A DNA stretch of 64,000 nucleotides from Arcicella sp038230735 (lineage in GTDB: Bacteria; Bacteroidota; Bacteroidia; Cytophagales; Spirosomataceae): NCBI GenBank assembly GCA_038230735.1, contig JBBRMR010000008.1, positions 33,970 through 97,969 of the forward strand, read 5' to 3'. A program made the translations under genes and the position numbers. Below, piece by piece: positions 1 to 6,487 of this stretch (within the stretch, counting starts at the first letter, position 1; the number at the start of each line of letters is the position of its first letter). The notes beneath the pieces are model-generated. The model ran no database searches, was not told where the DNA came from, and saw only the letters and a list, made by a program, of their open reading frames with translations.

Positions 1-746
1 TTCAAAACATCCTCCTGTTCGATGAATGACATTTCGCAGTCAATTTGGGTAAATTCTGGCTGACGGTCGGCACGTAAATCTTCGTCACGGAAACATTTTA
101 CGATTTGGTAATAACGGTCAAAACCCGACACCATCAACAACTGTTTGAAGGTTTGGGGCGACTGTGGCAAAGCGTAAAATTCACCTGGATTCATCCGTGA
201 AGGCACCACAAAATCTCTCGCACCTTCGGGGGTTGATTTAATCAAAACGGGCGTTTCAACTTCAATAAATTCCTGATTATCAAGATATTCACGAGTAAAA
301 CGAGCTACTTGATGACGTAATTGCAAGTTGGCACGAACAGGATTACGACGAAGGTCGAGATAACGATATTTCATCCGTAAATCATCACCACCGTCCGTAT
401 CATCTTCAATCAAAAATGGTGGTAATTTAGCGGGGTTCAAAACCGTGATTGACTCTATTTTTATCTCAATATCACCCGTGGCGATTTTGTCATTTTTTGA
501 AAGGCGTTCTACCACCAAACCTGTTGCCGAAATCACAAATTCACGCCCAAAAGTACGAGCTAAATCCAAGATTTCTTTGGATGTTTTGCCCTCTTCGAGC
601 ATCAATTGCGTGATGCCGTAGCGGTCTCGAAGGTCAATCCAAATCATACCCCCTTTATCACGAGAGCGTTGCACCCACCCACACAGGGTTACGGTTTGGT
701 TTACATCAGCAAGGCGGAGTTCGCCGTTATTATGTGTTCTTAGCAT
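1..746 (-). CDS. aspS: Aspartyl-tRNA synthetase, N-terminal part (runs off the window)
   Basis: Charges tRNA-Asp with aspartate in the cytoplasm. About 248 N-terminal residues are visible, starting MLRTHNNGELRLADVNQTV. The first ~110 residues form the OB-fold anticodon-binding domain (CGWVQRSRDKGGMIWIDLRDR). The class II catalytic core follows: motif 2 region with FVVPSRMNPGEFYALPQSPQ and the flipping-loop/FRDEDLRADRQPEFTQID stretch, which is typical of AspRS and not LysRS or AsnRS. The ATG at 746 fits the family N-terminus. A -7 element on the minus strand (TAATTTTG, 771-778) lies 25 nt upstream. The C-terminal half, including motif 3, is outside the window. Confidence 0.96.
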   Translation of the reverse strand, partial: MLRTHNNGELRLADVNQTVTLCGWVQRSRDKGGMIWIDLRDRYGITQLMLEEGKTSKEILDLARTFGREFVISATGLVVERLSKNDKIATGDIEIKIESITVLNPAKLPPFLIEDDTDGGDDLRMKYRYLDLRRNPVRANLQLRHQVARFTREYLDNQEFIEVETPVLIKSTPEGARDFVVPSRMNPGEFYALPQSPQTFKQLLMVSGFDRYYQIVKCFRDEDLRADRQPEFTQIDCEMSFIEQEDVL

Positions 747-770
747 AAAATGTACGTTTCTTAATTACCA

Positions 771-778
771 CAAAATTA
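771..778 (-). promoter_or_regulatory. Bacteroidota -7 promoter element for aspS
   Basis: Reads TAATTTTG on the minus strand, matching the TAnnTTTG -7 consensus of Bacteroidota housekeeping sigma. It is positioned 25 nt upstream of the aspS ATG. No clear TTG -33 element is seen at the usual 20-nt spacing. Confidence 0.5.
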
Positions 779-871
779 CGGAAATTAAAGTTTTGAAAAC
801 CATTTGGGGGCTTAAAGATTGGGAAATGTGATATATAGAGCATCTCGAAAACAGTTTTCATAGTTTTATGT

Positions 872-879
872 TATATTTG
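872..879 (+). promoter_or_regulatory. -7 promoter element upstream of the IorA-like gene
   Basis: TATATTTG matches TAnnTTTG and lies about 90 nt before the ATG at 970. No -33 TTG is seen 20 nt upstream, so this is a partial match. Confidence 0.4.
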
Positions 880-969
880 GTATTCTAAATTCAAGTGATA
901 AATATAATTCTGGCTAACGTTTATTACGCACATTTCATAATCCATAACTCAATTAAAATCTTAAAAATT

Positions 970-1431
970 ATGAAACTCAATTTATCCATTAATGAAAAAC
1001 CTTACGCAGTAGATGTGCCTGAAAATATGCCTTTGCTGTGGGTAATTAGAGACGTTGTGGCTTTGAAAGGCACAAAATTTGGCTGCGGAAAAGCCTTGTG
1101 CGGGGCTTGTACGGTACATATTGATGGGGATGCCGTGCGGTCTTGTTCATATTCGGCAAAATTTGCGGAGGGTAAAAGTATTACTACCATCGAAGGCACT
1201 CAAAATTCTACCATTCAAGCAGTTCAACAGGCTTGGATTGAGGAAATTGTACCGCAATGTGGCTATTGCCAGCCTGGGTTTATGATGGCTACCGCTAATT
1301 TACTAGACAAGATTCCTAATCCTACTGACCAAGATATTGATGATAATATTACCAATATTTGTCGCTGTGGTACTTATTTTCGCATTCGGAAAGCCATTCA
1401 TAAAGCTGCCGCTATTCATGCAAATCGGTGA
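970..1431 (+). CDS. (2Fe-2S)-binding subunit of a molybdenum hydroxylase (IorA-like)
   Basis: Small electron-transfer subunit of a xanthine-oxidase-family hydroxylase, most like isoquinoline 1-oxidoreductase alpha or aldehyde dehydrogenase small subunits. The 153 residues contain all eight cluster cysteines. The plant-type ferredoxin set is C39, C44, C47 and C59 (CGKALCGACTVHIDG). The C-terminal four-helix set is C97/C100 (QCGYCQPGFMM) and C131/C133 (NICRCGTYFRIR). The frame is open further upstream to 895, but that extension is AT-rich and not family-like, so the ATG at 970 was chosen. The partner large subunit follows 126 nt downstream on the same strand. The natural substrate cannot be read from sequence. 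Confidence 0.9.
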   Translation: MKLNLSINEKPYAVDVPENMPLLWVIRDVVALKGTKFGCGKALCGACTVHIDGDAVRSCSYSAKFAEGKSITTIEGTQNSTIQAVQQAWIEEIVPQCGYCQPGFMMATANLLDKIPNPTDQDIDDNITNICRCGTYFRIRKAIHKAAAIHANR

Positions 1432-1557
1432 TTGGTGATTAGTTACTGGTTATTTGTTACTGGTAATTAGCGTTTTGTAATTAATTGGCAATCAGTTAAT
1501 TGCATAAAATCATTACTCACATTCTTTCAAAATCAATTATTGAACCTCTCTCAAATC

Positions 1558-3729
1558 ATGGCAAAGTCTGTTGTAAATCGTCGTAATTTTCTTATTAAAA
1601 CTGGTGTTGGTTTAGGCTTATTGGTAGGCATAGGCGTGGTGGGTTGTGGACCTCTGCGTAGGCAAATTGCCCACAAAGCCGACCAAGAACCTGGGGGTTA
1701 CAAAAACGATTCACCGCCCGAACTTTGGTTTGAACTCACACCCAATGGCGAGGTAATAATTCACTCGCCCAAAGTAGAAATGGGACAGGGTATTTTCACC
1801 GCCATTGCCCAAATTGCTGCTGAAGAATTGGAGGCAGACTGGCAACAAATCAAGGTGGTTCACGCCTCCTCTATCAATAGACCAGTCGATGCACTTTCCA
1901 CGGGGGGAAGTTTATCAGTTTCGAGTTTATATACGCCCCTGCGTGAAGTGGCAGCCATGATGCGGGAGTTGATAAAGGCTAATGCCGCTATTCTTTTGGG
2001 CGTTCCAGCCAATACATTAACCGTAAAAGATGGTATAATTTCTGGAAAAACTAAGTCCATGACTTTTGGCGAAATTGCCTCCAAAACAACCAATTGGAAA
2101 CTTGAAGTTGCCAAACCCATTCTCAAGTCTCCTTCTGAATTTAAACTGATTGGCAAGGCCCTTCCCCGCTTAGATTTAGAGGCGAAAGTGAAAGGACAAG
2201 CCGTCTATGGCATTGATTCCTCTTTCCCGAATACGCTCTATGGCTCGGTGGCTCGTCCGCCCGTTTTTGGAGCAACATTTAAGGGTGTTGAGGTCGGAAA
2301 TGTAGGCTCAATGCCTGGAGTGGTGAAAGTGGTGGTGGAAAAAGATTTCGTGGGTGTAGTGGCTACTTCCAGAATTGAAGCCGAAGATGCTAAACGTCAG
2401 TTAAAAATTGATTGGAAAATGCCCACTCAATTGGTACAACAAAGTGATGTTGAAGCCATGATAAAAGTGGGAGTTGGCAATGATGTAATGATTCAAAAAG
2501 AAGGTAAAACCAGTTCGCATATTCAGGAATCGGGCGTGGTGGTGAAGGAATATTTTAGTCCATTGGGTGTTCATGCTCAAATTGAACCAAACGGAGCGGC
2601 TGCCTTTTATCAAAATGGTGCGGTGGTGGTAAAAATGAGTACACAGGTGGTAAAAATTACCCAGAAAAACGTTGCCGAAGCCCTTGATATTGATAAAGAA
2701 AAAGTAGATATTCAAACGCAATACATCGGTGGAGGTTTCGGTCGCCGTTTGCAAACACCCCATGCCGTTGAAGCCGCCTTGATGTCGAAAGCCGTTGGCA
2801 AACCCGTTCATGTTTTCTTTGAAAGAACGGAGGAATTTCAGAATGGTTTTCTGCGTCCGCCGAGCCATAATGTGCTGAAAGCCAAGCTAAATCCAGATGG
2901 TAGTATTTTGGCAATGGAACATCATACTGCCAGTTCGGACGTAGCTTTTAATTCCGCCTTATTGAAGGATTTGTTACCAATACCTCCTTCAATGGTCAAA
3001 ATGATTGTGGGAGCAGACATTGGTGCTTGGCGTGGGGGCATGATTCATTACCTAAATATTCCCAATTATAACACTACCGCTTGGCACAAAGAATTGCCTT
3101 TTCAGACCAGTTGGTGGCGTGGTTTGGGACTTTTGCCAAACACCTTTGCCATTGAATCTTTCATGGATGAACTGGCATATCAGACTAAGCAAGACCCCTT
3201 GGCATTCAGAATGAGACATTTGGCAAATGACCCAAGAAGTGAAACGATTAAAGGCGTTCTGAAAGCCGTAGCCGAAAAATCAAATTGGGGAAAACCGCTT
3301 CCAGAAGGCAGAGCAAGGGGTTTAGCGTGTTCAATAGACGTAAATACGCCCGTTGCCCAAGTGGTTGAGGTAGAAATAGTAAACGGTGAAATAAAAGTCC
3401 GCAAGGTATTTTGTGCCATCGACCCAGGTACTATCATCAATCCAGACGGTGTGAAAGCCCAGTCCGAAGGAGCAATTATCATGGGTTTGAGTGCCACAAT
3501 GTTTGAAGAAGTTACGATAAAAGACGGTAAAGTTACACCCAACAATTATGGATATTATCCCATTGCCATGATGAAAGATGCCCCCGAAATTGAGGTAATT
3601 TTATTAGCCAATGGCGATGCTCCCCGTGGCGTAGGCGAACCCCCAATCGGACCCATTGGTGCGGCTATTGCCAATGCCGTTTTTGCCTTGACGGGCAAGC
3701 GTTTAAATCGTATGCCTTTGAAATTATAA
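1558..3729 (+). CDS. Molybdopterin-binding large subunit of a molybdenum hydroxylase (IorB-like), Tat-exported
   Basis: Catalytic Mo-cofactor subunit, 723 aa, partner of the preceding 2Fe-2S protein. The N-terminus carries a twin-arginine-type signal (VNRRNFLIKTGVGLGLLVG, R8-R9) ending in VVGCG, which could also be a lipobox, so a periplasmic and possibly membrane-anchored enzyme is inferred. Family motifs are in order: VEMGQGIFTAIAQIAAEEL near residue 78, GGGFGRR near 395, RGLGLLPNTFAIESFMDE, and the C-terminal RGVGEPPIGPIGAAIANAV. An upstream TTG at 1540 is in frame, but the ATG at 1558 places the RR motif at the usual position. IorB-type proteins oxidise N-heterocycles or aldehydes; which one is not determinable here. 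No dedicated cytochrome or cofactor-maturation gene lies next to it in this window. Confidence 0.9.
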   Translation: MAKSVVNRRNFLIKTGVGLGLLVGIGVVGCGPLRRQIAHKADQEPGGYKNDSPPELWFELTPNGEVIIHSPKVEMGQGIFTAIAQIAAEELEADWQQIKVVHASSINRPVDALSTGGSLSVSSLYTPLREVAAMMRELIKANAAILLGVPANTLTVKDGIISGKTKSMTFGEIASKTTNWKLEVAKPILKSPSEFKLIGKALPRLDLEAKVKGQAVYGIDSSFPNTLYGSVARPPVFGATFKGVEVGNVGSMPGVVKVVVEKDFVGVVATSRIEAEDAKRQLKIDWKMPTQLVQQSDVEAMIKVGVGNDVMIQKEGKTSSHIQESGVVVKEYFSPLGVHAQIEPNGAAAFYQNGAVVVKMSTQVVKITQKNVAEALDIDKEKVDIQTQYIGGGFGRRLQTPHAVEAALMSKAVGKPVHVFFERTEEFQNGFLRPPSHNVLKAKLNPDGSILAMEHHTASSDVAFNSALLKDLLPIPPSMVKMIVGADIGAWRGGMIHYLNIPNYNTTAWHKELPFQTSWWRGLGLLPNTFAIESFMDELAYQTKQDPLAFRMRHLANDPRSETIKGVLKAVAEKSNWGKPLPEGRARGLACSIDVNTPVAQVVEVEIVNGEIKVRKVFCAIDPGTIINPDGVKAQSEGAIIMGLSATMFEEVTIKDGKVTPNNYGYYPIAMMKDAPEIEVILLANGDAPRGVGEPPIGPIGAAIANAVFALTGKRLNRMPLKL

Positions 3730-3770
3730 GATATTGATAGTCAATGGCTTGTACAAATAAGCTAAATTTT

Positions 3771-3858
3771 ATGGTATTTATTCTAAAAATTAAATTTAAT
3801 ATTATGGTATTTATTTTAAATTCATCTTTTAATATTATGGTATTTATTTTAAATTTAT
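3771..3858 (+). repeat. Three tandem direct repeats with 33-bp period
   Basis: The core ATGGTATTTATT(T/C)TAAA occurs at 3771, 3804 and 3837, an exact 33-nt period. The intervening AT-rich sequence is also partly conserved (TTTAATATT before copies 2 and 3). The block ends about 15 nt before the ATG of the following ATPase gene. It is too AT-rich and too few in copy to be a CRISPR. It could be an operator or iteron-like array controlling the downstream gene. Confidence 0.8.
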
Positions 3859-3873
3859 AGAAAATAAATACTC

Positions 3874-5160
3874 ATGCACAGAGAAAAAATAAGCGATTTA
3901 CTTGTTTGGAAAGACAAATCAAATCGAAAACCTTTGATTTTGAATGGAGCAAGACAAGTAGGAAAATCATGGTTAGTAAAACATTTTGGCGAAACTCATT
4001 TTGAAGGCAAAGTCATCTTGGTAAACTTTGAAAAAAGTAAGAACCTCCATGAAATCTTCAAGGCTAATTTTGATGTAAAACGAATCACCCTTGAACTCGG
4101 TTTAGCCCTCAATACTACGATTGAAGCGGGAAGAGATTTACTATTCTTCGATGAGATTCAGGCTTGTGCGGAGGCATTGGGAAGTCTGCGGTATTTTTAC
4201 GAAGATATGCCCGATTTACACCTCATTGCGGCAGGTTCTTTATTGGATTTTGAGTTCAGAAATCAACCTTTTCCTGTGGGCAGAGTGGAAACGCTCAATC
4301 TATATCCAATGACTTTTTATGAGTTTTTGAAAGCACGGGGTAAAGAATCTTTGAGTGCTTTGTTAAAAACGCCTTTGACCGATTTACCCAATGGTGTTGA
4401 ACAGTATTTTGAAGAAGATTTCAATCTTTATCTAATCGTGGGCGGAATGCCCGAATGTGTGAAATATTTTACCGAAACCAACGATTTGCAAGGGATTAAA
4501 AACATTCAAGACGATTTACTTTATACCTACGAACAGGACTTTAAAAAATACCAACCAAGCATCAATACCGACTGTCTAATTGATGTCTTGGATAATGCCA
4601 CTAAGTTTATGGGCAATCAAATTATTTACACCAAATTATCCGAACGCTTCACGAGTCCTACCATCAAAAAAGGTGTTGATTTGCTCAGAACGGCACGTTT
4701 GCTTCATAGTGTGCAGAATGTATCGGTGAGTGGTTTGCCCTTGACGGCATCGGGAAAACAGTTTAAATTGTTCTTTTTGGATGTGGGTTTGTTGCTCCGA
4801 AAGAGTAATCTGGAATACCAAAATCTATACATCAAAAGAGAACTCACCGCCGCTTTTCAGGGAATGTTAGTCGAGCAATTTGTGGCACAGCAACTCATTA
4901 CCCAAACCGACCAACAAGTTTTTTATTGGGCAAGAACCGAATCAGGGGCAAGTTCAGAAGTTGATTTTGTGATGGTGCAAGAAGGCAAAATCATTCCTAT
5001 TGAAGTAAAGTCAGGCAAAAGCGGCTCACTCAGAAGCCTTCATTATCTCTTAGACAAATACCCAAACATCGAAAATGCGATTGTTTTTTCACAGGCAGAA
5101 ACTGGCGTAAATGATAAAATTCAGTTTGTGCCGATTTATTTTGCTGGGGAGGTTATGTGA
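3874..5160 (+). CDS. AAA_14/DUF4143 ATPase
   Basis: A 428-aa predicted ATPase of the AAA_14 plus DUF4143 family. The Walker A motif is GARQVGKS (residues 25-32), and Walker B is around LLFFDEIQAC near residue 90. An arginine/sensor-like AAGSLLDFEF segment follows. The C-terminal half ends with DFVMVQEGKIIPIEVKSG, the DUF4143 signature with a PD-(D/E)xK-like E-V-K. These proteins are widespread in prokaryotes as lone accessory genes, and their biological function is unknown. The ATG at 3874 follows directly after three 33-bp repeats, suggesting local control. The toxin-antitoxin pair starts 70 nt downstream on the same strand, consistent with an accessory patch. Confidence 0.88.
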   Translation: MHREKISDLLVWKDKSNRKPLILNGARQVGKSWLVKHFGETHFEGKVILVNFEKSKNLHEIFKANFDVKRITLELGLALNTTIEAGRDLLFFDEIQACAEALGSLRYFYEDMPDLHLIAAGSLLDFEFRNQPFPVGRVETLNLYPMTFYEFLKARGKESLSALLKTPLTDLPNGVEQYFEEDFNLYLIVGGMPECVKYFTETNDLQGIKNIQDDLLYTYEQDFKKYQPSINTDCLIDVLDNATKFMGNQIIYTKLSERFTSPTIKKGVDLLRTARLLHSVQNVSVSGLPLTASGKQFKLFFLDVGLLLRKSNLEYQNLYIKRELTAAFQGMLVEQFVAQQLITQTDQQVFYWARTESGASSEVDFVMVQEGKIIPIEVKSGKSGSLRSLHYLLDKYPNIENAIVFSQAETGVNDKIQFVPIYFAGEVM

Positions 5161-5230
5161 TTATCAAAATGGTGTTTCAAAGTACAAAGGATTCACTTAT
5201 ATTTACCTACAAATATTTAATTTCACAGAT

Positions 5231-5458
5231 ATGACAACGCTCGAATTAAAATCAGATTTACATTTGTTAGTAGATAGAATTTCAGATAGTAATGTTTTGG
5301 AAACTTTCCATACGCTACTCTCACGTGAAGTAAGAGAGGCAAACGATTTTTGGAATGAACTAACAAATGCTCAAAAAAAGGATATTCAAGCGGGACTTGA
5401 AGACTTGAAAGCTGGACGTAAAAAGCCTTTGGCAGAGGTTATGAAAAAGTATTTATAG
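5231..5458 (+). CDS. Antitoxin-like protein paired with ParE/RelE toxin
   Basis: A 75-aa protein (MTTLELKSDLHLLVDRISDS) ending KKPLAEVMKKYL. This layout, a short helical protein with a conserved basic C-terminal tail placed 2 nt before a ParE-like gene, is typical of the Bacteroidota antitoxins annotated as addiction-module or ParD-like. It is expected to bind DNA upstream and neutralise the toxin. The frame is open back to 5111, overlapping the ATPase gene, but the ATG at 5231 gives the family-typical N-terminus. No DNA-binding fold can be proven by eye. The function is inferred mainly from size and neighbour. Confidence 0.75.
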   Translation: MTTLELKSDLHLLVDRISDSNVLETFHTLLSREVREANDFWNELTNAQKKDIQAGLEDLKAGRKKPLAEVMKKYL

Positions 5459-5460
5459 AG

Positions 5461-5757
5461 ATGAAAATACACGAAATTTACGTTTCAGAAAGGGCTGAAA
5501 AGAACTTAGATAATATTCTGGAATACCTCGAAGAAGAATGGTCTGAGAAGGTCAGAAAAGCATTTTTAGATGAAATAACGGCTAATTTTGATAGAATTAG
5601 TAGGATGCCAGCCCTATTTCCTAAATCTGAAAAACATGATAATTTGCGTCAGGCACTTATTGGAAAACATACCTTCATCTTCTATCAAGTTTTTGAAGAG
5701 TATATTGATATTGTAACCATTCAAAACACTCGACAAAATCCAGATTTTTTAGTTTAA
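5461..5757 (+). CDS. ParE/RelE-superfamily toxin
   Basis: A 98-aa protein beginning MKIHEIYVSERAEKNLDNIL. It has the RelE/ParE core: N-terminal strand, two helices (EYLEEEWSEKVRKAFLDEI), a middle region (MPALFPKSEKHDNLRQALI), then KHTFIFYQVFEEYIDIVTIQNTRQNPDFL, which matches the closing beta-sheet. Members poison DNA gyrase (ParE) or cut mRNA (RelE). The catalytic type cannot be decided from sequence alone, and the family is diverse. It starts 2 nt after the antitoxin stop, so the two are almost certainly co-transcribed, and a hairpin at 5763 closes the unit. Confidence 0.85.
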   Translation: MKIHEIYVSERAEKNLDNILEYLEEEWSEKVRKAFLDEITANFDRISRMPALFPKSEKHDNLRQALIGKHTFIFYQVFEEYIDIVTIQNTRQNPDFLV

Positions 5758-5762
5758 GTTTC

Positions 5763-5797
5763 AAAAGCCTTTTGGGATATTCCATTAGGCTTTTATT
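5763..5797 (+). terminator. Rho-independent terminator after the toxin-antitoxin pair
   Basis: AAAAGCCT pairs with AGGCTTTT around a loop that contains a secondary TGG/CCA pair. A T-rich tail (ATTTTA) follows. It ends directly before the stop codon of the convergent minus-strand gene at 5798. Confidence 0.7.
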
Positions 5798-5986
5798 TTA
5801 AACATTACTCAACATCAAAACATTATCTTCATATTCCTCAGCCTGTAATGATAACGCCTGCAAATCTTTAACCTCTTGATTATCAAGGGGATTAAACTCT
5901 CCCATTATAGTAGCTTTCTGTAAATATTCCTCAATTTGAGCCATTACGACTTGATATTGTTCTTTATTTTGAATGTTATTTTTCAT
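5798..5986 (-). CDS. Small protein resembling the N-terminal part of HigA-type antitoxins
   Basis: A 62-aa protein with pattern KEQYQVVMAQIEEYLQKAT, then NQEVKDLQALSLQAEEYED. This helix-linker-helix pattern resembles the leading segment of HigA/XRE antitoxins (the ...IEEL...ELDVLA.LVEAYE region), but the usual C-terminal helix-turn-helix is absent. Stand-alone forms of this segment are common in Bacteroidota and have no assigned function. It is convergent to the ParDE-like pair, so a role in the same accessory patch is possible but unproven. Confidence 0.6.
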   Translation of the reverse strand: MKNNIQNKEQYQVVMAQIEEYLQKATIMGEFNPLDNQEVKDLQALSLQAEEYEDNVLMLSNV

Positions 5987-5999
5987 TTTTATATCTTTG
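5969..5999 (+). promoter_or_regulatory. Consensus Bacteroidota promoter, antisense to flanking minus-strand genes
   Basis: TTG at 5969-5971, exactly 20 nt, then TATCTTTG at 5992-5999: a full match to TTG-N20-TAnnTTTG. It points rightwards, so transcription from about 6006 would run antisense through the 6033-6395 gene towards the peptidase at 6488. It overlaps the start of the 5798-5986 gene. Confidence 0.55.
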
Positions 6000-6032
6000 G
6001 AGAATTCAATTTATCATATTTTTCAAGTAAAC

Positions 6033-6395
6033 TTAAAGAGATGCTTTTACTGTTAATTTTCCTTTTTTGTTATCTAAATGCTTAAAAGTAAAAAGGGCTT
6101 TGCTATCATAAAAATCCCAATATTTATCTTTGATTTTTACGTCTCCTGCAAACAACGGAATCTCTAATTTGAGGTCTTTATTTTTTGAATTATACCCTTC
6201 GTAATAAGTCACTCTTAGTTGTGCATCACTTTCCACAAAACCTTCAATATCATAGCGTAGAAATACACGATAACCGCTACTATTTTCAACTATGAATGAA
6301 GTATCTTTACTCGCAACAAAAGTAATAGTTTCAGCTTTTCTTTCTGAGTAACTACAAAATGCAATAAACATAATGGTCAAAATTAGATTTTTCAT
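6033..6395 (-). CDS. Hypothetical secreted protein
   Basis: A 120-aa protein with a hydrophobic N-terminus (MKNLILTIMFIAFCSYSE) that looks like a signal peptide. The cysteine at 14 is preceded by Phe, so it is a poor lipobox. The rest alternates polar and hydrophobic residues as in a beta-sandwich (VFLRYDIEGFVESDAQLRVTYYE), and several lysine-rich segments follow. I do not recognise a family. It is a lone minus-strand gene between the HigA-like ORF and the divergent prolyl oligopeptidase. A consensus promoter on the opposite strand (5969-5999) would transcribe through it. Confidence 0.6.
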   Translation of the reverse strand: MKNLILTIMFIAFCSYSERKAETITFVASKDTSFIVENSSGYRVFLRYDIEGFVESDAQLRVTYYEGYNSKNKDLKLEIPLFAGDVKIKDKYWDFYDSKALFTFKHLDNKKGKLTVKASL

Positions 6396-6487
6396 TGATA
6401 TTTCGATTTTGCACTAATTAAACTGACTTTAAAATAGGAAAATAAATTTACAAGATTAATAAATCCATCACAAACCAACAAACAAAA

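Noticed and set aside
2401..2868. 155-codon minus-strand open frame
   Set aside because: Antisense to the molybdopterin subunit, which is clearly real.
3762..3860. 33-bp periodic repeats considered as a CRISPR array
   Set aside because: Only three copies, tandem without unique spacers, extremely AT-rich, and no cas genes nearby.
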